DNA of 64,000 nucleotides from Ampullaceana balthica (Eukaryota > Mollusca > Gastropoda > Lymnaeidae), in assembly GCA_944989445.1 (NCBI GenBank), contig CALYLW010000013.1:96566-160565 (forward strand). Direction: 5' to 3'. The stretch's first letter is position 1; each line of letters opens with the position of its first letter. The position numbers and the translations under genes were made by a program. Shown one piece after another: positions 54,847 to 64,000 of this stretch. Under the pieces are notes generated by a model that worked only from the letters and a program-made list of their open reading frames with translations, made no database searches and had not been told where the DNA came from.

Positions 54847-55099
54847 GTGTACAAGTGATACGTCATCGCTCCAACAGCTGCTAGCAAGAGAAACGCCCAT
54901 ATCGCCCTGACGATGGGGTTGCTGGCTGTCTTGATAAACACGACCCCATTGAGGGACGCCTTGTCACCATAGTCTGACAAGATGGCAAGGAATCCACGGC
55001 CGTATGAATGTTTTTTGTAGTCAGACAATTCGTCGTCATCGGGATTCTTCTTATCTGATCCAGGTTTAAGGGAGTCGTTTGGAACTGGTTTACTCTGAG
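54847..55099 (-). CDS. DEG/ENaC exon 1 of model: N-terminal cytosolic region and TM1
   Basis: Encodes a polar N-terminus (DKKNPDDDELSDYKKH), then FLAILSDYGDKASLNGVVFI and the hydrophobic TM1 ending AAVGAMTYHLY. The lower edge is a strong donor (TACAC then GTAAGT), leaving 2 bases of a Thr codon. The upper edge is uncertain: acceptors at 55,100/55,101 (CTCAG) or 55,095/55,096 both keep the frame, and the frame is open up to a TAA at 55,146-55,148 with no ATG. The initiator codon is therefore in a further upstream exon, or the 5' edge is different. A minisatellite starts right at the donor. Confidence 0.82.
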
Positions 55100-55204
55100 C
55101 TGAGAAAGGACTCACCTGGTGGAAGAGTTGTTTGAATGAATGATTTTACCTGAAAATGAGACTTGTCATGGTGTCTTATGTTTTATGTGAAATAAAAAAT
55201 ATAT

Positions 55205-55445
55205 AGATGACAGATGGTTGACATAAGGCGACAAATGGTTGACATAAGACGACAGATGGTTGACATAAGATGACAGATGGTTGACATAAGACGACAGACG
55301 GTTGACATAAGATGACAGATGGTTGACATAAGGCGACAAATGGTTGACATAAGATGACAGATGGTTGACATAAGGTGACAAATGGTTGACATAAGATGAC
55401 AGATGGTTGACATAAGGCGACAATTGGTTGACATAAGACGACAGT
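55205..55445. repeat. 21-bp minisatellite, about 11 copies
   Basis: Unit GGTTGACATAAGATGACAGA plus T, with alternating AAGGCGACAAAT variants. It lies 90 bp upstream of the first exon recognised. Confidence 0.92.
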
Positions 55446-56020
55446 TTAGGTCACATGTTATTATTATTTTTGTTGTTGTCAAAATGATGGAAACACAAAT
55501 AATTATTATTCTGGTGCAAGGTCTTTTCAGGACACTTGAAATTGACCAATACAAAGTGTTTTCCCTCAACTTAAAGCCTCAACTCTACCAATCCTAATTC
55601 CTCCATTCAAATGAAATATATTTTTTTATTTTCTACATTCCACATAAAGATAGTTTCCAATTTTAGAATTTCAACATTTAAAAGGTTTCAAATTTTCTAC
55701 ATTCAATTTTAATATATTTTCCCATTTTCTACTTTCCACATTAACATAGTTTGATATTTTATAAATCACTACTTTAAATATCATACAAGATACAAACTTT
55801 TAAATTGGGTGAATCAAATATTTGAAGCATTATCAATGTACACAGCTATAGAAAAAAGTTTAGTTACAAACTTTATCAGTAGTACAGATAAATAAACACA
55901 CGTATAAAAATGAAATTAACATTACAATATATCATTGCCCAAAATGTATTTTTAAAAATTAAGCAGAGATAAAAACAACAACAAAGAAATATTGGCACAA
56001 TGCCTGATAGGTGAAGGGAG
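55446..56020. other. AT-rich sequence, no gene seen
   Basis: Short related AT-rich motifs (TTTTCTACATTC) recur at 55,633-55,735, but nothing supports a gene. A missing 5' exon of the channel gene could be anywhere upstream. Confidence 0.35.
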
Positions 56021-56021
56021 C

Positions 56022-56332
56022 AAATTAAAGTAACAAACGTTACAAATTAAAGTAACAAACGTTACAAATTAAATTATCAAACGTTACAAATTAAAGTAAC
56101 AAACGTTACAAATTAAATTATCAAACGTTACAAATTAAAGTAACAAACGTTACAAATTAAAGTAACAAACGTTACAAATTAAAGTATCAAACGTAACAAA
56201 TTAAATTATCAAACGTTACAAATTAAAGTAACAAACGTTACAAATTAAAGTAACAAACGTAACAAATTAAAGTAACAAACGTTACAAATTAAAGTAACAA
56301 ACGTTACAAATTAAAGTAACAAACGTTACAAC
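56022..56332. repeat. 22-bp minisatellite, about 14 copies
   Basis: Unit TTACAAATTAAAGTAACAAACG with AGTAAC/ATTATC variants; AACGTT palindromes mark the unit joins. Confidence 0.92.
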
Positions 56333-56579
56333 AAAAAAAAATAAAACTCAAAAATCATTCTGCAGTTACGTAACTCGTGAATAGTTTTAAATTTGGTTCA
56401 TTCCACATTGTTTTATTAATCTATTTTCAAAACTGATCCTCTCAGGGGTATTGCTATCATATAAAATGTTAGTAACTGCAGAATCTAACATCCAGTCATG
56501 ATTATCATTTTGATGTGTTTAGAGACACGTCATTTTGGGCTGATTATTTATATTGTACAGTCACGGGTGTTCTCTGAAC

Positions 56580-58432
56580 CGATCCCCCAAACAACGACCT
56601 GTCTCACGTACATGCATTCCCAAACAACGACCTGTCTCACGTACATACATTCCCAAACAACGACCTGTCTCACGTACATACATTCCCAAACAACGACCTG
56701 TCTCACGTACATACATTCCCAAACAACGACCTGTCTCACGTACATACATTCCCAAACAACGACCTGTCTCACGTACATACATTCCCAAACTACGACCTGT
56801 CTCACGTACATACATTCCCAAACAACGACCTGTCTCACGTACATACATTCCCAAACAACGACCTGTCTCACGTACATACATTCCCAAACAACGACCTGTC
56901 TCACGTACAAACATTCCCAAACAACGACCTGTCTCACGTACATACAATCCCAAACAACGACCTGTCTCACGTACATACATTCCCAAACAACGACCTGTCT
57001 CACGTACAAACATTCCCAAACAACGACCTGTCTCACGTACATACATTCCCAAACAACGACCTGTCTCACGTACAAACATTCCCAAACAACGACCTGTCTC
57101 ACGTACAAACATTCCCAAACAACGACCTGTCTCACGTACAAACATTCCCAAATAACGACCTGTCTCACGTACAAACATTCCCAAACAACGACCTGTCTCA
57201 CGTACATACATTCCCAAACAACGACCTGTCTCACGTACATGCATTCCCAAACAACGACCTGTCTCACGTACAAACATTCCCAAACAACGACCTGTCTCAC
57301 GTACAAACATTCCCAAACAACGACCTGTCTCACGTACAAACATTCCCAAACAACGACCTGTCTCACGTACAAACATTCCCAAACAACGACCTGTCTCACG
57401 TACAAACATTCCCAAACAACGACCTGTCTCACGTACAAACATTTCCAAACAACGACCTGTCTCACGTACAAACATTCCCAAACAACGACCTGTCTCACGT
57501 ACAAACATTCCCAAACAACGACCTGTCTCACGTACAAACATTCCCAAACAACGACCTGTCTCACGTACATACATTCCCAAACAACGACCTGTCTCACGTA
57601 CAAACATTCCCAAACAACGACCTGTCTCACGTACATACATTCCCAAACAACGACCTGTCTCACGTACAAACATTCCCAAACAACGACCTGTCTCACGTAC
57701 AAACATTCCCAAACAACGACCTGTCTCACGTACAAACATTCCCAAACAACGACCTGTCTCACGTACATACATTCCCAAACAACGACCTGTCTCACGTACA
57801 AACATTCCCAAACAACGACCTGTCTCACGTACATACATTCCCAAACAACGACCTGTCTGACGTACATGCATTCCCAAACAACGACCTGTCTCACGTACAA
57901 ACATTCCCAAACAACGACCTGTCTCACGTACAAACATTCCCAAACAACGACCTGTCTCACGTACATGCATTCCCAAACAACGACCTGTCTCACGTACAAA
58001 CATTCCCAAACAACGACCTGTCTCACGTACAAACATTCCCAAACAACGACCTGTCTCACGAACAAACATTCCCAAACAACGACCTGTCTCACGTACATAC
58101 ATTCCCAAACAACGACCTGTCTCACGTACAAACATTCCCAAACAACGACCTGTCTCACGTACATACATTCCCAAACAACGACCTGTCTCACGTACATGCA
58201 TTCCCAAACAACGACCTGTCTCACGTACAAACATTCCCAAACAACGACCTGTCTCACGTACAAACATTCCCAAACAACGACCTGTCTCACGTACATGCAT
58301 TCCCAAACAACGACCTGTCTCACGTACAAACATTCCCAAACAACGACCTGTCTCACGTACAAACATTCCCAAACAACGACCTGTCTCACGTACAAACATT
58401 CCCAAACAACGACCTGTCTCACGTACATACAT
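56580..58432. repeat. 33-bp minisatellite, 56 copies
   Basis: Unit CCCAAACAACGACCTGTCTC then ACGTACATACATT, strictly 33 bp. One variable site gives CATAC, CAAAC or CATGC. Because 33 is a multiple of 3 and the unit lacks stops in several frames, frames of up to 647 codons appear on both strands; coexistence on both strands argues against coding. The last 20 units form two copies of a 10-unit block. Confidence 0.97.
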
Positions 58433-58539
58433 TTCATTTAAACTTTTTTCAAAGAATCACTTTGGGACTTGGGTTAGTCATCCATTTCGTATGTGGGAAA
58501 TACATGTATTTAAAAAAAAACAACTTATAGCACCACTCT

Positions 58540-61500
58540 CTGCCCCACTATGAACTGTCCCACTATGTAATGCCCCACTATGTACTGCCCCACTATGTAC
58601 TGCCCCACTATGTAATGCCCCACTATGTACTGTCCCACTATGTACTGTCCCACTATGTACTGTCCCACTATGTACTGTCCTACTATGTACTGCCCCACTC
58701 ACTGCCCAACTATGTACTGTCCCACTATGTTCTGTCCTACTATGTACTGCCCCACTCACTGTCCCACTATGTACTGCCCCACGCTCTGCCCCACATGTAC
58801 TTCCCCACTATGTACTGTCCCACTATGTACTGTCCCACTATGTACTGCCCGAAATATGTACTGCCCTACTATGTACTGTCCCACTATGTACTGTCCCACT
58901 ATGTACTGCCCCGCTCATTGCCCCACTATGTACTGCCCCACTATGTTCTGCCCCACCATGTACTGTCCCACTCTCTGTCCCACTATGTAATGCCCCACTA
59001 TGTTCTGCCCCACCATGTACTGTCCCACTCTCTGCCCCACTATGTACAGCCCCACTATGTACTGCCCCACTATGTACTGTCCCACTCTCTGCCCCACCAT
59101 GTACTGCCCCATTATGTACTGCCCCACTATGTACTGCCCCACAATGTACTGCCCCACTATGTACTGCCCCACTATGTACTACCCCACTATGTACTGTCCC
59201 ACTATGTACTGCACTACTATGTACTGCCCCACTATGTACTACCCCACTATGTATTGTCCCACTCTCTGCCCCACTATGTACTACCCCACTATGTACTGTC
59301 CCACTATGTACTGCCCTACAATGTACTGCCCCACTATGTACTGCCCCACTATGTACTACCCCACTATGTATTGTCCCACTCTCTGCCCCACTATGTACTA
59401 CCCCACTATGTACTGTCCCACTATGTACTGCCCTACAATGTACTGCCCCACTATGTACTGCCCCACTATGTACTGCCCCACTATGTACTGCCCCACAATG
59501 TACTGCCCCACTATGTACTGCCCCACTATGTACTACCCCACTATGTACTGTCCCACTATGTACTGCCCCACAATGTACTGCCCCACTATGTACTGCCCCG
59601 CTATGTAATACCCCACTATGTACTGTCCCATTATGTACTGCCCCAAAATGTACTGCCCCAATATGTACTGTCCCAATATGTACTTCCCACTATGTACTGC
59701 CCCACTATGTAATGCCCCACTATGTACTGCCCCACTATGTACTGCCCCACTCTCTGCCCCTCTATGTACTACCCCACTATGTACTGCCCCACTATGTACT
59801 ACGCCACTATGTACTACGCCACTCTCTGCCCCACTGTGTACTACCCCGCTATGTACTGCCCCAATATGTACTGTCCCAATATGTACTGCCCCACTATGTA
59901 CTGCCCAACTATGTACTGCCCCACTATGTACTGCCCCACTATGTACTGCCCCAATATGTACTGTCCCACTATGTACTGCCAACTCTCTGCCCCACTATGT
60001 ACTGTCCCACTATGTACTGTCCCACTATGTACTGACCACCTATGTACTGTCCCACTATGAACTATCCCACTATGTACTGCCCCACTCTCTGTCCCACTAT
60101 GTACTGTCCCACTATGTACTGTCCCACTATGTACTGTCCCACTATGTACTGTCCCACTATGTACTGTCCTACTATGTACTGTTCCACTATGTACTGTCCC
60201 ACTATTTACTGCCCCACTATGTACTGTCCCAATATGTACTGTCCCACTATGTACTGCCCCACTATGTACTGTCCCACTATGTACTGCCCCACTGTCTGCC
60301 CCACTATTTACTGCCCCACTATGTACTATCCCACCTATGTAATGTCCCACTATGTACTGCCCCACTATGTACTGTCCCACTATGTACTGTCCCACTATGT
60401 ACTGTCCCGTTATGTACTGTCCCACTATGTACTGTCCCAGTATGTACTGTCCCACTATGTACTGTCCCACTATGTACTGCCCCACTGTCTGCCCCACTAT
60501 TTACTGCCCCACTATGTACTATCCCACAAATGTAATGTCCCACTATGTACTGCCCCACTATGTACTGTCCCACTATTTACTGACCCACTCTCTACCCCAC
60601 TATGTACTGCCCCACTATCTACTGCCCCAGTATGTACCGTCCCACTATGTACTGCCCCACTATGTACTGTCCCACTATGTACTGTCCCACTATGTACTGT
60701 CCCACTATGTACTGCCCCACTATGTACTGTCCCACTATGTTCTGCCCAACTATGTACTGTCCCACTATGTACTGTCCCACTCTCTGCCCCACTATGTACT
60801 GCCCCTCTATGTACTGCCCCACAATAAAAAGCCCCACTATGTACTGTCCCACTATGTAATGCCCCACTATGTACTGCCCCACTATGTACTGCCCCACTAT
60901 GTAATGCCCCACTATGTACTGTCCCATTATGTATTGTCCCACTATGTACTGTCCCACTATGTACTGTCCTACTATGTACTGCCACACTCATTGCCCAACT
61001 ATGTACTGTCCCACTATGTTCTGTCCTATTATGTACTGCCCAACTCACTGTCTCACTATGTACTGCCCCACTCTCTGCCCCACTATGTACTGCCCCACTA
61101 TGTACTGCCGCACAATGTACTGCCCCACTATGTACTGTCCCACTATGTAATGCCCCACTATGTACTGCCCCACTCTGTACTGCCCCACTATGTAATGCCT
61201 CACTATGTACTGTCCCACTATGTACTGTCCCACTATGTACTGTCCCACTATGTACTGTCCTACTATGTACTGCCCCACTCACTGCCCAACTATGTACTGT
61301 CCCACTATGTTCTGTCCTATTATGTACTGCCCCACTCACTGTCCCACTATTTACTGCCCCACTCTCTGCCCCACTATGTACTTATCCACTATGTACTGTC
61401 CCACTATGTACTGCTGTCCAAATATGTACTGCCCTACTATGTACTGTCCCACTATGTACTGTCCCACTATGTACTGCCCCGCTCATTGCCCCACTATGTA

Positions 61501-62372
61501 CTGCCCCACTATGTTCTGCCCCACCATGTACTGTCCCACTCTCTGCCCCACTATGTACTGCCCCACTATGTACTGCCCCACTATGTACTGCCCCACTATG
61601 TACTGTCCCACTATCTGCCCCACCACGTACTGCCCCACTATGTACTGCCCCACTATGTAGTACCCCACTATGTACTGTCCCACTATCTGCCCCACTATGT
61701 ACTGCCCCACAATGTACTGCCCCACAATGTATTGCCACACTATGTACTGCCCCATTATGTACTGCCCCACTATGTACTACCCCACTATGTACTGTCCCAC
61801 TATGTACTGCCCCACTATGTACTGCCCACTATGTACTATCCTACTATGTACTGTCCCAGTATGTACTGTCCAACTATGTACTGTCCCAGTATGTATTGTC
61901 CCACTATATACTGCCCCACAATATACTGTCCCACTATGTACTGCCCCACTCTCTGCCCCACTATTTACTGCCCCACTATGTACTATCCCACAAATGTACT
62001 GTCCCACTATGTACTGCCCCACTATGTACTGTCCGACTATGTACTATCCCACAAATGTACTGTCCCACTATGTACTGCCCCACTATGTACTGCCCCACTA
62101 TGTACTGCCCCACTATGTACTACCCCATATGTACCTCCGAATATGTACTGTCCCACTATGTAATGCCCCACTATGTCTGTCCCAGTATGTACTGTCCCAG
62201 TATGTACTGTCCCACTATGTACTGTCCCACTATGTACTGTCCCACTATGTACTGCCCCACTATGTACTGTCCCACTATGTACTGTCCCACTCACTGCCCA
62301 ACTATGTACTGTCCCACTATGTTCTGTCCTATTATGTACTGCCCAACTCACTGTCTCACTATGTACTGCCCC
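58540..62372. repeat. 15-bp minisatellite family, about 3.8 kb
   Basis: Unit CCCCACTATGTACTG with C/T change (GTCC), interspersed with 12-bp CCCCACTCTCTG units. Large blocks recur (see findings). All three plus frames and the minus frames stay open for hundreds of codons; none is taken as a gene. Confidence 0.97.
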
Positions 62373-62378
62373 ACAGTG

Positions 62379-63266
62379 CACCTTGACCAAGGACTCCTGC
62401 CTGAAAGTCAGTGTGGATTCCGAAAAGAGCGAGTAACCATCGACATGGTGTTCGCTGACAGGCAGCTGCTGGAGAAATGTCAGGAGCAGAACTCTGACCT
62501 GTTCTCCACCTATGTCGACCTGACCAAGGCCTTTGACACTGTTGGCAGAGAGGGTCTGTGGAAGATCATGGCCAAGTACGGTTGCCCAAGGAAATTCATC
62601 GTCTTGGTGCAACAATTCCATGAAGGCATGCAGGCCAGAGTCCAGGACAGCGGGGAGTTTTCTGATCCTTTCCCAGTCACAAACGGAGTCAAGCAGGGCT
62701 GCGTCCTGGCACCAACACTGTTTAGCCTCATGTTTTCCGCCATGCTGACAGAGGCCTTCAGAGACGAGGATGTTGGTGTCAACCTGAAATACCGCACAGA
62801 TGGCAAGCTGTTCAACCTTCGGAGGCTCCAGGCAAAATCCAAGGTTATGACAGACATCATCAGAGACCTGCTGTTCGCTGATGACTGTGCCCTCAACGCT
62901 GTCTCAGAAGCCGATATGCAACGCAGTGTAAACCTGTTCTCCAGTGCCTGCACAAACTTTGGTCTGTCAATCAACACCAAGAAGACTGAGGTCCTCCATC
63001 AGCCTGCGCCTGGAAGGCCCTACGTAGAGCCCAACATCACTGTCAACGGCCAGAGACTCAATACAGTGCACCGGTTCACATACCTAGGCAGCACACTGTC
63101 TCAAAATGTCACCATCGATGACGAAGTGAACGTCAGAATTGCCAGAGCCAGCTCCACTTTTGGCAGGTTGTACCCTAATGTCTGGAACAGAAGAGGCATT
63201 ACCATCCAGACCAAGCTGAAAGTGTACAGGGCAGTGGTGCTGCCCCACACTGCTATATGCTTGTGA
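62379..63266 (+). CDS. LINE reverse transcriptase, fragment
   Basis: Starts within the RT fingers because of 5' truncation; the frame also runs upstream into the array by chance. Intact catalytic aspartates (YVDLTKAFD and FADD) are visible, followed by NTKKTEVLHQPAPG and FTYLGSTLSQNVTIDDEVNV. It ends early at a TGA caused by the frameshift; the next frame continues LLYACETWTVYQRHARKL. Confidence 0.88.
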   Translation, partial: HLDQGLLPESQCGFRKERVTIDMVFADRQLLEKCQEQNSDLFSTYVDLTKAFDTVGREGLWKIMAKYGCPRKFIVLVQQFHEGMQARVQDSGEFSDPFPVTNGVKQGCVLAPTLFSLMFSAMLTEAFRDEDVGVNLKYRTDGKLFNLRRLQAKSKVMTDIIRDLLFADDCALNAVSEADMQRSVNLFSSACTNFGLSINTKKTEVLHQPAPGRPYVEPNITVNGQRLNTVHRFTYLGSTLSQNVTIDDEVNVRIARASSTFGRLYPNVWNRRGITIQTKLKVYRAVVLPHTAICL

Positions 63267-63834
63267 AACTTGGACTGTTTATCAGCGTCATGCAAGAAAG
63301 CTGAACCACTTTCATATAACAAGCCTCAGGAAGATTCTCGGCATTAAGTGGCAGAACAAAATTCCAGACACAGTGGTACTGACCAAGGCAGGTCTCCCCA
63401 GCATCTTCACCCTCCTGATGCAGTCCCAGCTTCGCTGGGCAGGGCACGTTGTCCGAATGCCAGACGAGAGACTGCCAAAGAGAATCTTCTATGGTGAGCT
63501 CCAGTATGGCCAGCGGTCCCACGGTGGGCAAAAGAAACGCTTCAAAGACACACTGAAAGCCTCAATGAAAGCGTTTGCCATCAATCCAGACACGTGGGAA
63601 CGAGCTGCAATGGACCGATCCACCTGGCGCTCTTCCATCCACGAAGGTGCCAGGTCATGCGAGGCAAACCGGATTACCGCCGCAGAAAAGAAGAGGCAAG
63701 CCCGAAAGGCCCATGCTGTCAACCCTCCAGGAGATGTCGCTCTCGTCCCCTGTCCCTTCTGTTCCCGAACCTGCCGTGCAAGGATCGGCCTAATCAGCCA
63801 TCTGCGCACACACAGAAAACCCTCGGATGACTAG
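63265..63834 (+). CDS. LINE C-terminal domain with C2H2 zinc finger
   Basis: Continuation of the RT ORF after the frameshift: HITSLRKILGIKWQNKIPDT, then QLRWAGHVVRMPDERLPKRI, GGQKKRFKDTLKASMKAFAI and the terminal finger CPFCSRTCRARIGLISHLRT ending in a stop at 63,832-63,834. Such a finger at the end of the ORF probably helps bind the element's RNA or target (inference). Confidence 0.85.
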   Translation, partial: ETWTVYQRHARKLNHFHITSLRKILGIKWQNKIPDTVVLTKAGLPSIFTLLMQSQLRWAGHVVRMPDERLPKRIFYGELQYGQRSHGGQKKRFKDTLKASMKAFAINPDTWERAAMDRSTWRSSIHEGARSCEANRITAAEKKRQARKAHAVNPPGDVALVPCPFCSRTCRARIGLISHLRTHRKPSDD

Positions 63835-63868
63835 AGTGGTCCTCGTCGTATCGACGGACGAACGAACT

Positions 63869-64000
63869 GTCCCACTATGTACTGCTCCACTATGTACTGC
63901 CCCACTCTCTGCCCCACTATGTACTGCCCCACTCTCTGCCACACTATGTACTGCCCCACTATGTACTGCCCCACTATGTACTGTCCCAGTATGTACTGTC
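63869..64000. repeat. continuation of the 15-bp minisatellite
   Basis: Same CCCCACTATGTACTG and CCCCACTCTCTG units resume directly after the LINE and run off the window. Confidence 0.95.

Larger units (their letters stand above)
4104..55099 (-). other. DEG/ENaC-family cation channel gene (13-exon model, 5' exon missing)
   Basis: Assembled by hand from 13 minus-strand exons (listed separately). All have AG acceptors and GT donors and all 12 junctions preserve phase, giving 1,545 coding bases including the stop, about 514 residues. Family evidence in order: an N-terminal cytosolic stretch ending in TM1 (IVRAIWAFLLLAAVGAM), the post-TM1 FPAVTVCN motif, a cysteine-containing extracellular part with NYGNCYTL, a segment around VVIHEQGTLPFPDEEG, paired cysteines CLKIC...CNCYDE, then CNCDSPC, KLNIYYEELNFE, and TM2 with GLWIGLSILSLFEL (the G-x-S filter). 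These channels are trimeric, plasma-membrane Na+-selective channels gated by protons, peptides or force; which ligand applies here is not visible. Length fits the family (500-600). Introns total about 49 kb, mostly minisatellite and transposons. The start codon exon is upstream and unresolved; FaNaC, ASIC-like or another DEG/ENaC subgroup cannot be separated by eye. Confidence 0.88.
62373..63868 (+). mobile_element. LINE (RT plus C-terminal C2H2 finger), 5' truncated, inside the 15-bp array
   Basis: Non-LTR retrotransposon fragment whose edges are repeat units on both sides. RT: SQCGFRKERVTIDMVFADRQ, YVDLTKAFDTVGREGLWKIM, NGVKQGCVLAPTLFSLMFSA and LLFADDCALNAVSEADMQ with an intact FADD box. 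Thumb and C-terminal domain follow: LRWAGHVVRMPDERLPKRI and a final C2H2 finger CPFCSRTCRARIGLISHLRT. No RNase H. One single-base frameshift near 63,245-63,255 is the only break I see, so the copy is young. It may belong to an RTE/L2-like group, but I cannot fix the clade. Confidence 0.9.

Noticed and set aside
56498..58441. Overlapping frames of 623-647 codons on both strands
   Set aside because: They are read-through of a 33-bp tandem repeat; several frames on both strands are open at once, which is a property of the unit and not of coding selection.
58570..62163. Several 200-600-codon frames rich in HYVLP, PTMYC or AVHSG
   Set aside because: All are translations of the same 15-bp repeat in different frames; no domain, start context or splice structure.

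Overview
This is eukaryotic DNA from an animal, most likely an invertebrate and plausibly a mollusc. The mollusc reading is inference from the mix of transposons, tRNA-derived SINEs and minisatellite-filled introns. No prokaryotic operons, CRISPR arrays or dense genes are present. Nearly all long ORFs are read-through of tandem repeats whose unit length is a multiple of 3 or that lack stops; they are not proteins.

One host gene is recoverable. A DEG/ENaC (amiloride-sensitive, ASIC/FaNaC-like) cation-channel gene runs on the minus strand from about 55.1 kb to a stop at 4,104. I resolve 13 coding exons with AG/GT borders; all 12 junctions keep a compatible reading phase. They encode about 514 residues: TM1, the FPAVTVCN segment, a cysteine-rich extracellular domain, and TM2 with a G-L-S selectivity-filter motif and a very short C-tail. 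The start codon lies in an exon not identified here.

The introns hold about twenty minisatellite arrays and nested transposons. The most unusual observation is that several arrays start exactly at an exon edge, and each repeat unit carries a copy of the splice junction. Four arrays carry the last exon bases plus the 5' splice donor (next to exons ending at 54,847, 35,233, 33,251 and 20,290). Two carry acceptor-side sequence (exons starting at 44,177 and 16,900). A G-rich 19-bp array upstream of the exon at 6,515 repeats a branch-point-like CTAAC plus pyrimidine tract on the transcribed strand. A similar process is seen at a transposon end (19.5-19.7 kb).

Mobile DNA: 20.9-32.7 kb is a nest that splits one donor-bearing minisatellite in two. 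It consists of a gypsy LTR retrotransposon (minus), an I-group LINE inserted into its left LTR, three head-to-tail copies of a short asymmetric-inverted-repeat element inside the LINE, and a Penelope-like element with GIY-YIG domain inserted in gag. Six hAT-type elements with clear 8-bp target duplications lie at 9.75, 35.8, 41.05, 45.4, 48.2 and 50.9 kb. Others are a Tc1/mariner-Tigger-like element (18.05-19.7 kb), a 2.3-kb element with about 24-bp terminal inverted repeats (50.7-53.0 kb), a split CR1-like LINE (38.4-44.0 kb), SINEs, and a LINE with a C-terminal zinc finger at 62.4-63.9 kb.

Upstream of the gene, 55.2-64 kb is almost wholly tandem repeat: a 21-mer, a 22-mer, a 33-mer (56 copies) and a 15-mer family of about 4 kb with higher-order structure.
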